The notes under the pieces: generated by a model | Databases searched by the model: none | Seen by the model: only the letters and a program-made list of their open reading frames with translations | What the model was told of the DNA's origin: nothing | Part shown: one piece after another, positions 26,936 to 32,789 of the stretch | How positions within the stretch are numbered: position 1 is the first letter of the stretch | How the letters are laid out: each line of letters begins with the position of its first letter | Made by a program: the position numbers and the translations under genes | Source: Oscillospiraceae bacterium | Lineage (GTDB): Bacteria; Bacillota; Clostridia; UMGS1810 | NCBI GenBank assembly: GCA_015069015.1 | Contig: SVJK01000021.1 | Coordinates: 1 to 32,789, forward strand | Direction of reading: 5' to 3' | DNA length: 32,789 bases

Positions 26936-27108
26936 GGAGAATTGAACTCCGGGAGGTAGCCACCGTTAAGAAAAACAGCCTGGATGGCTGTTTTTTAGGG
27001 GGCTTGTCACGAGAGGGTACTGTTTGCGAAATGAGCCTTGCGGCGAATGAGACAAACGGTCTTGAGTGACTCTTGTGACAGCGTCACAAGAAATTCTCCT
27101 CGACTCCA
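26936..27108 (+). ncRNA. Array unit 1: structured, non-coding repeat ending in an ssrA 3'-end copy
   Basis: GGAGAATT (26936-26943) pairs with AATTCTCC (27092-27099) as a closing stem. Inside are AAACAGCC/GGCTGTTT (near 26973-26992), GTCAC/GTGAC (27006-27010 with 27066-27070) enclosing ACTGTTTG/CAAACGGT, and CTTGTGAC-AGC-GTCACAAG (27072-27090). After the closing stem comes TCGACTCCA, identical to the tmRNA acceptor end. Compared with units 2 and 3 most stem sequences differ while pairing is kept. There is no reading frame with a credible start. Function is unknown. Confidence 0.7.
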
Positions 27109-27148
27109 TAAAAAGTATAGCCACCCAAAAGGTGGCTATATTTTTTAT
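27108..27148. terminator. Palindromic terminator between units 1 and 2
   Basis: ATAAAAAG-TATAGCCACC pairs with GGTGGCTATA-TTTTTTAT (one G-T pair) around a 5-nt loop, with T-runs usable from either direction. Confidence 0.8.
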
Positions 27149-27161
27149 GCATTCGAATAGA

Positions 27162-27331
27162 GAGAATTGAACTCCGGGAGGCACGAGCGGTAAAACAAAA
27201 CAGTCCGGGTGACTGTTTTGTCAGCGAGGGAAGCATACGGGTACTGTCGACGATACTCGCGTGGTCGCGAGTGAGGAAAACGGTCGGATGCTTCATTTGC
27301 AACAACGTTGCAAATAATTCTCCTCGACTCC
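27162..27331 (+). ncRNA. Array unit 2: structured, non-coding repeat
   Basis: Five stems are visible. P1 is GAGAATT (27162-27168) with AATTCTC (27316-27322). P2 is ACAAAACAGTC (27195-27205) with GACTGTTTTGT (27211-27221). P3 is GAAGCAT (27230-27236) with ATGCTTC (27288-27294), enclosing ACTGT/ACGGT. P4 is ACTCGCG-TGGT-CGCGAGT (27255-27272). P5 is ATTTGCAAC-AAC-GTTGCAAAT (27295-27315). P3, P5 and P1 abut without unpaired bases. The ssrA-like tail TCGACTCC follows. It is 97% identical to unit 3, and no protein is encoded. Confidence 0.75.
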
Positions 27332-27392
27332 ATAAAAAATATAGCCACCTAAAAGGTGGCTATATTTTTTATGGAGTCGAATAGAGAGAATT
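27316..27392. repeat. 77-bp palindromic joint between units 2 and 3
   Basis: A perfect 27-bp inverted repeat (27324-27350 with 27354-27380, loop AAA) contains the ssrA acceptor-end sequence on both strands and a terminator core with T-runs. A further 7-bp pairing of AATTCTC with GAGAATT lies outside it. Confidence 0.85.
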
Positions 27393-27552
27393 GAACTCCG
27401 GGAGGCACGAGCGGTAAAACAAAACAGTCCGGGTGACCGTTTTGTCAGCGAGGGAAGCATACGGGTACTGTTGACGATACTCGCGTCGTCGCGAGTGAGG
27501 AAAACGGTCGGATGCTTCATTTGCAACGATGTTGCAAATAATTCTCCTCGAC
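27386..27552 (+). ncRNA. Array unit 3: structured, non-coding repeat with truncated ssrA-like tail
   Basis: It has the same length (161 nt from GAGAATT to AATTCTC, 27386-27546) and the same five stems as unit 2, with five substitutions. One falls in the P4 loop (TGGT to TCGT) and two in the P5 loop (AAC to GAT). One is in the joint after ACTGT, and one in P2 creates an A-C mismatch. The tail is cut to TCGAC and a different terminator follows, so this is the terminal unit. Confidence 0.75.
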
Positions 27553-27586
27553 AAAAAATTCGCACCGTCAGGTAGCGGATTTTTTT
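27553..27586 (+). terminator. Terminator after unit 3
   Basis: AAAAAATTCGC (27553-27563) pairs with GCGGATTTTTT (27575-27585, one G-T pair), extended by ACC/GGT around GTCA, and ends in a T-run. It differs in sequence from the other terminators of the array. Confidence 0.8.
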
Positions 27587-27600
27587 GCGTTCGATTAAAG

Positions 27601-27669
27601 AGAATTGAACTCCTCGACTCCATAAAAAAATACAGGTGCAAAGCACCTGTATTTTTTTATGCCGTCAAA
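27601..27669. repeat. Right boundary: fused unit ends and copy 2 of the ssrA-end/terminator repeat
   Basis: AGAATTGAACTCC, the left end of a unit, is joined directly to TCCTCGACTCC, the right end, with no payload between, like an emptied unit. From 27610 the sequence repeats 26873-26932 (57 of 60), including an 18-bp terminator stem with AAA loop (27622-27660). Confidence 0.75.
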
Positions 27670-27691
27670 TAAAGAGACAGCCATCTTGCTG

Positions 27692-28045
27692 TTATTCTTC
27701 GGTTTTTTTATGCATAATTCCGGCAATAATAAACACTGCTGCAAAAATTAGAGATAAGACGCTCCAAATCATTAAATCGGCAAAAGAGCCCACATTTGAA
27801 ATTCCGAGCAATCCTCCGATAAGATAAAAGCAGCCTGCCGTGATGGAAGCACCTTTGGATTTTCTCCCTGCCACACCAACAATTCCGGCAATGAGCATAC
27901 AAAACGCAAGCATAGTTCCCGCGCTTCCGCTTACCTCTCCGTTATCAGTCAGGGTGTTGCCGATGCCTGCTGCGCATGACTGAAAGGCAATGATTATAAA
28001 GAGTACCATGCTGATAATTCCGATTATCATTTTTGCTGTTTTCAT
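27692..28045 (-). CDS. Small membrane protein with four predicted helices
   Basis: The 117-aa protein has hydrophobic segments at about residues 5-27, 43-60, 66-83 and 87-110 and a Lys/Glu-rich C-terminus (HKKTEE). It resembles small DUF-type membrane proteins of Firmicutes, but I cannot name a family. GGAGG is well spaced before the ATG, and a promoter is visible upstream. It is divergent from the XRE-type gene, which may regulate it. Confidence 0.75.
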   Translation of the reverse strand: MKTAKMIIGIISMVLFIIIAFQSCAAGIGNTLTDNGEVSGSAGTMLAFCMLIAGIVGVAGRKSKGASITAGCFYLIGGLLGISNVGSFADLMIWSVLSLIFAAVFIIAGIMHKKTEE

Positions 28046-28099
28046 TTTTTTCCTCCTTTTGTATATTTGTTCAAACTATAAACAATATAATTTAAACAC

Positions 28100-28134
28100 A
28101 TACTAAGTATAGCACAAACCCCTATAAAAAACAA
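28100..28134 (-). promoter_or_regulatory. Promoter of the small membrane protein with a palindromic operator candidate
   Basis: On the minus strand TTGTTT (28134-28129), a 17-bp spacer and TATACT (28111-28106) form a promoter. The palindrome ATACT-A-AGTAT (28100-28110) overlaps its -10 element, a natural site for repression by the divergent XRE-type protein. Confidence 0.6.
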
Positions 28135-28170
28135 GTACAAATTATATAATTGTTTTGAGGAGTTGATATT

Positions 28171-28488
28171 ATGAACAGAATCAAACAGTTAAGAGAAGAA
28201 ATAGGGATGACACAGGTGAGGTTGAGCATAGAGCTTGAAGTGGCACAAGAAACAATCAGTGCATACGAACATGGTAAACATTATCCCAGTATTAATTCCC
28301 TTATAAAAATGATGGATATTTTCAATGCCGGGATTGATTATATAATGGGATTTTCTGATGTGAGATATCCTGTTAAAACTCTTACAGACAGTGAGCAGGT
28401 TATGATTAATATGTTTAAAACCTTGTCAGTACAAAAACAGGAGCTTGCTTTGGCATATATGCAGGGGTTGTATGACGGCCAAGCATAG
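28171..28488 (+). CDS. XRE-family helix-turn-helix transcriptional regulator
   Basis: The 105-aa protein has a Cro/C1-type domain at residues 1-60: RIKQLREEIGMTQVRLSIELEVAQETISAYEHGKHYPSINSLIKMMDIFNAGIDYIMGFSD. A short helical C-terminal part (residues 70-105) may dimerise. TGAGGAG precedes the ATG. It is divergent from the small membrane protein and separated from the next + gene by 219 bp, so it is probably transcribed alone. Confidence 0.88.
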   Translation: MNRIKQLREEIGMTQVRLSIELEVAQETISAYEHGKHYPSINSLIKMMDIFNAGIDYIMGFSDVRYPVKTLTDSEQVMINMFKTLSVQKQELALAYMQGLYDGQA

Positions 28489-28568
28489 GAGAAAAATTCC
28501 ACTGCAGGCAATTGACATTTTTTCCCGGTTTTTTTTTCTTTTATTTAAACGTTTTTAGTGCTATTGAA

Positions 28569-28600
28569 TAATTTTGCCGATTATGCAAGCAAGTTGGGCT
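28569..28600. other. Hairpin in the spacer after the XRE-type gene
   Basis: ATTATGCAA pairs with TTGCATAAT around a roughly 12-nt loop, without a T-run. It lies in the 219-bp gap before the HTH-kinase pair and may be a weak terminator or a regulatory structure. Confidence 0.35.
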
Positions 28601-28631
28601 TTGCATAATACAAATCGTTTTGTGATTTATA

Positions 28632-28660
28632 TTGTAAATAATTTGAATATATGTTATAAT
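28632..28660 (+). promoter_or_regulatory. Promoter of the HTH-kinase pair
   Basis: TTGTAA (28632-28637), a 17-bp spacer and TATAAT (28655-28660) lie 48 bp before the start codon of the HTH gene. Confidence 0.65.
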
Positions 28661-28707
28661 CCTTCATATATACCACATTTAAAATTATTTGAGAGGCGAC
28701 ATAAATA

Positions 28708-29136
28708 ATGGCAATTACAACGGAAGAATTTAAAAATAGAATTAACAGTGCAAAAAGTACAGAGGAACTAAAGGAAGTATTAAAGAGTTTGCCTCAAACC
28801 ACATTCGGTCAAAGACTGTGTGAATTATGTGATGAACACGGGATGAAACTGTCGGAAGTTCAGATTCTTTCCGGGATTACCAAGTCATCATTTTATTGGT
28901 TTATAGACGGAACAAGAACACCTAAAAAATCACATATAATCAGGATAGGTGTCGCAATGGGATTGTCGGTAGAGCAATTAAATGAGTTGCTGAAACTGGC
29001 TAAGCATAAAGAATTGTATGCAAAAAACAAGGATGACGCCATCATAATGTTCGGATTAAAGAATAATTTGAGTGATATTGAGATTTCAGAACTTTTGGAA
29101 GAAGAGAAATCTACATTTAAGTTGTTGGAATTTTAG
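28708..29136 (+). CDS. Helix-turn-helix protein paired with a kinase gene
   Basis: The 142-aa protein carries an XRE-like DNA-binding region at about residues 33-90 (FGQRLCELCDEHGMKLSEVQILSGITKSSFYWFIDGTRTPKKSHIIRIGVAMGLSVEQLNELLKLA). A C-terminal helical part ends ISELLEEEKSTFKLLEF. It is 12 bp upstream of the kinase gene in the same transcript and is a candidate phosphorylation target or regulator of it (inference). GAGAGGCGA lies before the ATG. Confidence 0.8.
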   Translation: MAITTEEFKNRINSAKSTEELKEVLKSLPQTTFGQRLCELCDEHGMKLSEVQILSGITKSSFYWFIDGTRTPKKSHIIRIGVAMGLSVEQLNELLKLAKHKELYAKNKDDAIIMFGLKNNLSDIEISELLEEEKSTFKLLEF

Positions 29137-29148
29137 GAGTGAATTTCT

Positions 29149-30822
29149 ATGGAGAATAGTGTAAAATATCACTTTTTTATGTCTCAGATAACCCATATAC
29201 AGGACGTAATAGAAACAGAGAAAGTTAAAATCAGTATTGTTTTCTATGAGCTAACCCAATCGTCCTGCATACTAAGGGTGTGTAAAAACAGAGATTTGTC
29301 TCGTGTGTGCGAGGCGCTTATTAAGACAAAAAATCCTAACACGGTTGTAATATATGACTATGTCTATGAAAACGGGGATACATATATTCTTGAAGAAAAC
29401 CTGACCGGAAAAACCGTGGAGGAAACACTGGAGCAAAACGGGCCTTTTGACGAGAGGGAAACCGCAAAAATTATTATAGATATTTGTAATTCATTGGAAA
29501 AACTTCATAATGAAACTCCGCCCGTGATACATAATGATATTAAGCCTTCAAATATTATGATTCGTGATGATATGAGTGTAAAGCTCTTTGATTTTGACGT
29601 TTCGAGAATTTACAAAAAAGGGAACAGTAAGAATACAACATTATTTGGAACGGAAGAATATGCATCTCCTGAACATTTTGGCTACGGTCAATCAGAGCCA
29701 CGAACAGATATATATTGTCTGGGTGTGACAATGCATAAGATGCTGACCGGTCATTCATTGACAGCAGAACATCGAATCACATATAATGGGCCACTGAAAA
29801 AAATCATATTAAAATGCCTGGAATTTGACCCGAAAGACCGATATACATCAGTCAGTTCACTGCGTAAAGACCTGGAGAGAACAACTGCGGGAAGCATGCG
29901 TACGGTAGCACTTCTTGCCGGAATACTTTTCATCTGTTTCTTAATTTATTTCTTTGGGTGGTCGATAAAAGATGGAAATAAAACTTTGAATTTTGATACA
30001 GAGAAAAAAGCGATTTCCGAAGGAATAGTCAGCAAAACGGGTTCGAAAACAAAAAATAAGATGTCTGACTCGGAGGAATCCGCAATTTACAATAAAGACT
30101 CCGTGTCTGAAAACAATGAGCCAACCGATAATCATTCCAAGGAAAAATCCCTGCAAATATACGCAGGCAAAGAGTACTCGCAAAACCTTGAAAAAAACGG
30201 CCTTGAAAATTGGTATAAAATAAAAACCGGCAAAGAAAATGCTGTGTACCGTTTCGCACTTTTTCCCCTTGGTTTGACCGAAGATTCATATGAATATCCC
30301 GTCTATGCACTCACACTATATAATGCTGAGGGGATAAAGGTGGGAGAGTTTGACACAGGTTGTAATGATGACTTGGGATTTATGGATGTTTATTTAGAGC
30401 CCGGTATGCAATATGTATTCAAAATATACGGAAAAGGCGGAATGTCTGAGTCAATCGGCAATTATTCTTTAGAAATATCCGAAAGGGTATGTGATGGCGG
30501 AATTGACAGAGAAAGCGCAATTGAGCTCAGCCTTGGCAACAGTCAGCATTCCAAAGCAGATTCCACCTTGAGTGACTGGTATGTTATCAATGTTGAAAAC
30601 ACAGGTGATTTTGTTGTTGAACTTCATAATATTGATGTTGGATGTACTCTTGGTATATCAGGATATAAGAATCAAACTTCCGTTTTTTCGGGATGGGCAA
30701 AAAATGAAGACAGCACATCAAAAACTTTTAGTGCGAAGACCGGCGACAGAATATATGTGGAAATAGATGCTCAAAAAGACAACGCAAACGGAAACTATAT
30801 TTTAACTGTTCAACAGAAGTAA
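29149..30822 (+). CDS. Membrane-anchored atypical Ser/Thr protein kinase with two extracellular PPC-like domains
   Basis: In this 557-aa protein the kinase domain covers residues ~20-245. It has a candidate ATP lysine (Lys46 in ILRVCK), catalytic loop HNDIKPSN (128-135), metal-binding DFD in place of DFG (148-150), SPE in place of APE (173-175) and DIYCLGV (187-193). A Gly-rich P-loop is not apparent, and HRD is replaced by HND. One membrane segment is at 252-271. The outer part has a polar linker and then two beta-rich repeats (about 330-450 and 455-557) resembling pre-peptidase C-terminal domains. It follows the HTH gene by 12 bp, and transmembrane sensing is likely. Confidence 0.87.
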   Translation: MENSVKYHFFMSQITHIQDVIETEKVKISIVFYELTQSSCILRVCKNRDLSRVCEALIKTKNPNTVVIYDYVYENGDTYILEENLTGKTVEETLEQNGPFDERETAKIIIDICNSLEKLHNETPPVIHNDIKPSNIMIRDDMSVKLFDFDVSRIYKKGNSKNTTLFGTEEYASPEHFGYGQSEPRTDIYCLGVTMHKMLTGHSLTAEHRITYNGPLKKIILKCLEFDPKDRYTSVSSLRKDLERTTAGSMRTVALLAGILFICFLIYFFGWSIKDGNKTLNFDTEKKAISEGIVSKTGSKTKNKMSDSEESAIYNKDSVSENNEPTDNHSKEKSLQIYAGKEYSQNLEKNGLENWYKIKTGKENAVYRFALFPLGLTEDSYEYPVYALTLYNAEGIKVGEFDTGCNDDLGFMDVYLEPGMQYVFKIYGKGGMSESIGNYSLEISERVCDGGIDRESAIELSLGNSQHSKADSTLSDWYVINVENTGDFVVELHNIDVGCTLGISGYKNQTSVFSGWAKNEDSTSKTFSAKTGDRIYVEIDAQKDNANGNYILTVQQK

Positions 30823-30856
30823 TGAGAAACCGACAAAAATTTAAAATATTTATATG

Positions 30857-30923
30857 AGTCCTCATATTGAGGACTATTTAAGGGTGACTGTATGTTATAT
30901 TTAACGTGCAGTCACTTTTATTG
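30857..30923 (+). terminator. Double hairpin terminator after the kinase gene
   Basis: AGTCCTCA-TAT-TGAGGACT (30857-30875) is followed by GTGACTG/CAGTCAC (30884-30890 with 30909-30915), which encloses GTTA/TAAC and is followed by TTTTATT. The second is the likely terminator. Confidence 0.75.
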
Positions 30924-31000
30924 TTTGAGGACAAACACAAGAGTCTTGGGATTGTACTTAAACGGTAGAAATTGTTAAAATATATAATGAGGTGATGTAT

Positions 31001-31261
31001 ATGGCAGAGAACGATTTAGAACTTTTAAATCCTGTTTATCGGGAGATTGCGGACAGCCTTGGAATAGATACTGCCATGGCGATATACCGTTTGTTCAAAG
31101 GACAGCAGATTTGCTTTCCCGTTAGGCTCTACAGTCCTGACAGTATGAGAGAATTAATTTGTCGGGAATTTGACGGAACAAATGCAAGAATGCTGGCGAC
31201 AAAGTATAACTATTCAGAAAAAACAGTTCGACGCATAATTAAAAACATCACTAAAAAGTAG
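31001..31261 (+). CDS. Mor transcription activator-type DNA-binding protein
   Basis: The 86-aa product starts at ATG 31001 (MAENDLELLNPVYREIADSLGIDTAMAIYRLFKGQQICFP), set by GAGGTGAT; in-frame GTG and ATG codons just upstream overlap that site. The C-terminal half (SMRELICREFDGTNARMLATKYNYSEKTVRRIIKNITKK) is a helix-turn-helix of the Mor/YyaC-like kind seen in phage Mu Mor and in small Firmicutes proteins. No phage genes surround it. Its target is unknown. Confidence 0.75.
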   Translation: MAENDLELLNPVYREIADSLGIDTAMAIYRLFKGQQICFPVRLYSPDSMRELICREFDGTNARMLATKYNYSEKTVRRIIKNITKK

Positions 31262-31305
31262 GGCGTACATATTATTTACACCATATTACTAAGGAGGAGT
31301 TTTAA

Positions 31306-32160
31306 ATGATTCAGGTAAACAATCTGAAAAACAATCAGAACATTGTTAAAATTGCGGAAGCAGGATGCTTTGAGGTGTATGAACATCAGAAGGATTTAAG
31401 TGTAAATGCCGCATCTGCATCAACTGCCTATTTTATGAACAAAATGAACTACAAAAAAAGACAGGTTCTTTGCAATCTTGCAGGGAACAGCGTGAAAGTT
31501 CAGGCGGGAGCAATGCAATGGATGGCAGGAAATGTTACAATGGACTCAGGAGTAAAAGGAGCAAGAGATTTTCTGGGCAAGGCACTGAAAGGTCTGGTTA
31601 CAGGAGAATCAACTGCAAAACCCATATATCAGGGAAATGGATATGTTATGTTTGAACCCACATATAAATACATAATTCTTGAAGATATTTCATCATGGGG
31701 CTCCGGAATGGTTCTTGATGACGGGCTTTTTCTTGCGTGTGACTCATCATTGAAAGAAGAGGTTGTTTCTCGTTCAAATGCATCTTCTGCACTTTTGGGA
31801 GGGGAAGGTCTTTTCAATCTGTCTCTTTCCGGTCAGGGGATTGCGGTTCTCGAGAGTGCTGTTCCGAGAGAAGAACTGATTGAAATTGTCCTTGACAATG
31901 ACGAAGTAAAAATTGACGGAAATATGGCAGTGGCATGGAGCAAAGAGTTGCAGTTTACTGTTGAAAAGTCTGAAAAATCGTTTCTTGGTTCCATGGTCAG
32001 CGGAGAAGGGGTTGTAAACGTCTACAGAGGAAGCGGAAGAATTCTTATGGCACCTGTGACTTCAGGAACTTTAATGAAGCAGGGAAATAGTCCGTCAGAA
32101 CCTGCAAAGACATCGTCTGACGGTATTGTGGGAAGTGTTGTAAGCTCTCTTTTGGGATGA
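31306..32160 (+). CDS. AIM24 family protein
   Basis: The 284-aa protein has the glycine-rich beta-helix features of the AIM24 (TspO/AIM24-like) family: QAGAMQWMAGNVTMDSG, GNGYVMFEPTYKYIILEDI, GLFNLSLSGQGIAVLESAV and GEGVVNVYRGSGRILMAP. Bacterial members are cytosolic with undefined function. The N-terminus has no signal peptide, and the last ~30 residues are Ser/Gly-rich. GGAGGAG precedes the ATG. The next gene starts 35 bp later on the same strand. Confidence 0.87.
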   Translation: MIQVNNLKNNQNIVKIAEAGCFEVYEHQKDLSVNAASASTAYFMNKMNYKKRQVLCNLAGNSVKVQAGAMQWMAGNVTMDSGVKGARDFLGKALKGLVTGESTAKPIYQGNGYVMFEPTYKYIILEDISSWGSGMVLDDGLFLACDSSLKEEVVSRSNASSALLGGEGLFNLSLSGQGIAVLESAVPREELIEIVLDNDEVKIDGNMAVAWSKELQFTVEKSEKSFLGSMVSGEGVVNVYRGSGRILMAPVTSGTLMKQGNSPSEPAKTSSDGIVGSVVSSLLG

Positions 32161-32194
32161 TAGTTAAAGATGAGCTTTTAAGGAGGAAAATGTA

Positions 32195-32623
32195 ATGGAA
32201 AAAATTAAGAATTATATTCAACCGGCAATATGCGTGCTGTCACTGATTGTTTTGTTTGTGTGTCCTTTTATCACCGGTGATTTTGGATTTGGTGTTAAAG
32301 CTACGTTTAGCGGATTTACTATGGCTTCAAATACATATATAGGTTTTCTTTTAATGATTTTGCCTGTTCTTTTGATATTGGCATCTTTTTCGCCCAAATA
32401 TTCAGCCAAGAAATCAAAATGGTCAGTTGTCATTCCTGCAATCTTGATTGTATCCTGGATTGGCACGGTTCTTTATGCAAAGTTTTTCCTGTCGGGTGTA
32501 GATGATTCTGCATTGGGTTCGGGAGCGTATTTGTCCATAATATGCTATGTGGCTCTCATGGCTTACGGATTTATATTTCACAGAAAAGAATTCGACGAAT
32601 TTGTTGATAAAGTAAAGAAATAA
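32195..32623 (+). CDS. Small membrane protein with four predicted helices
   Basis: The 142-aa protein has hydrophobic segments at about residues 9-27, 46-66, 76-97 and 110-127 and a charged C-terminus (HRKEFDEFVDKVKK). I do not recognise a family. AAGGAGG precedes the ATG. Proximity to the AIM24 gene suggests co-transcription. It differs in sequence from the four-helix protein at 27692-28045. Confidence 0.78.
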   Translation: MEKIKNYIQPAICVLSLIVLFVCPFITGDFGFGVKATFSGFTMASNTYIGFLLMILPVLLILASFSPKYSAKKSKWSVVIPAILIVSWIGTVLYAKFFLSGVDDSALGSGAYLSIICYVALMAYGFIFHRKEFDEFVDKVKK

Positions 32624-32640
32624 TAAAAACAAAAGGGAAT

Positions 32641-32725
32641 GTAAATTAATTTGCTGAATTAATTTACCAATATCATTAAGTTAAGAGGAGCAAGTTCATT
32701 TAATGAGCTTGCCCCCTTTTTTTTA
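32641..32725 (+). terminator. Hairpin plus intrinsic terminator after the membrane gene
   Basis: An 11-bp AT-rich stem (32641-32651 with 32657-32667) is followed by GCAAGTTCAT/ATGAGCTTGC (32690-32699 with 32703-32712, one G-T pair) and a run of eight T. The second is a strong terminator. Confidence 0.85.
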
Positions 32726-32756
32726 TGTAAATATTAAAAATTATTTCGAAAAAGAC

Positions 32757-32777
32757 TTGACAAATTTTGAAATTTGT
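32757..32777 (+). promoter_or_regulatory. Partial promoter with an overlapping palindrome at the window edge
   Basis: TTGACA (32757-32762) overlaps the perfect palindrome ACAAATTT-TG-AAATTTGT (32760-32777). The -10 element would lie at the window end or beyond. This looks like a repressor-controlled promoter for a gene outside the window. Confidence 0.45.
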
Positions 32778-32789
32778 GCGGCTGATTTT

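Noticed and set aside
26936-27552. CRISPR array
   Set aside because: Units are ~161 bp with ~63 bp palindromic spacers; CRISPR repeats are 20-50 bp with unique spacers, and no cas genes are present.
27145-27646. Several minus-strand reading frames of 67-117 codons across the ssrA-linked array
   Set aside because: They run through the hairpins, repeat with the units and lack ribosome binding sites; their sequence follows from the repeat, and the structural conservation explains the region better.
26885-27669. Integron-like cassette array with attC sites
   Set aside because: The palindromes are reminiscent, but there is no integrase and no cassette open reading frame, and the units are homologous to each other.
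26936-27690. Type III toxin-antitoxin (tandem RNA antitoxin plus toxin gene)
   Set aside because: Known antitoxin repeats are much shorter and lie just upstream of a toxin gene on the same strand; here the next gene is a convergent small membrane protein.

Overview
The window is a chromosomal segment of a low-to-mid GC Gram-positive bacterium, most likely an anaerobic gut-type Clostridia. The evidence is the Firmicutes gene order of the ribosomal superoperon, the zinc-type S14 and L36 proteins, a zinc-LID adenylate kinase, strong AGGAGG ribosome binding sites with frequent GTG/TTG starts, an MnmM (YtqB-type) methyltransferase and NfeD/SPFH genes. The species cannot be named from the sequence alone.

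Layout. (1) 1-15080: the S10-spc-alpha superoperon on the + strand, from the tail of rpsJ through rplC to rplQ, with secY, adk, map, infA and rpoA embedded, ending at a clear intrinsic terminator. Two genes here are very short: rpmD (59 aa) and rpmJ (37 aa). (2) 15081-20211: mnmM, then a four-gene accessory cassette. A minus-strand operon (GH38-like/DUF5054 glycosidase, a YgjV-like membrane gene, an SGNH hydrolase) diverges from an AraC-type regulator across overlapping promoters. The membrane gene is broken by a 274-bp MITE with 26-bp terminal inverted repeats and a TA duplication. The cassette is bracketed by two ~51-bp copies of the mnmM 3' end. (3) 20212-26079: housekeeping genes rsmD, coaD, a coiled-coil protein, proB, proA, an NfeD-like protein, an SPFH protein and trmB. 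(4) 26080-27690: tmRNA (ssrA) with its promoter, followed by a protein-free array. (5) 27692-32789: small accessory genes: a four-helix membrane protein divergent from an XRE regulator, an HTH protein paired with a membrane-anchored atypical Ser/Thr kinase, a Mor-type DNA-binding protein, an AIM24 protein and another four-helix membrane protein.

The most unusual part is 26936-27546. Three units of ~161 bp repeat every ~224 bp directly after ssrA. Each folds into the same five-stem arrangement, and unit 1 keeps the stems with a different primary sequence. The units are separated by long palindromic terminators, and after each comes a copy of the ssrA 3' end (complete after units 1 and 2, truncated after unit 3). 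The whole block lies between two 60-bp near-identical copies of the ssrA end plus its terminator, 737 bp apart, so it looks like an insertion at ssrA or an amplified family of structured RNAs. I recognise no named family for it.

How the genes work together: regions 1 and 3 make the translation core, RNA modification enzymes, CoA and proline. Regions 2 and 5 are lineage-specific additions for sugar use and signalling. Region 4 is the trans-translation RNA plus its unexplained neighbour.
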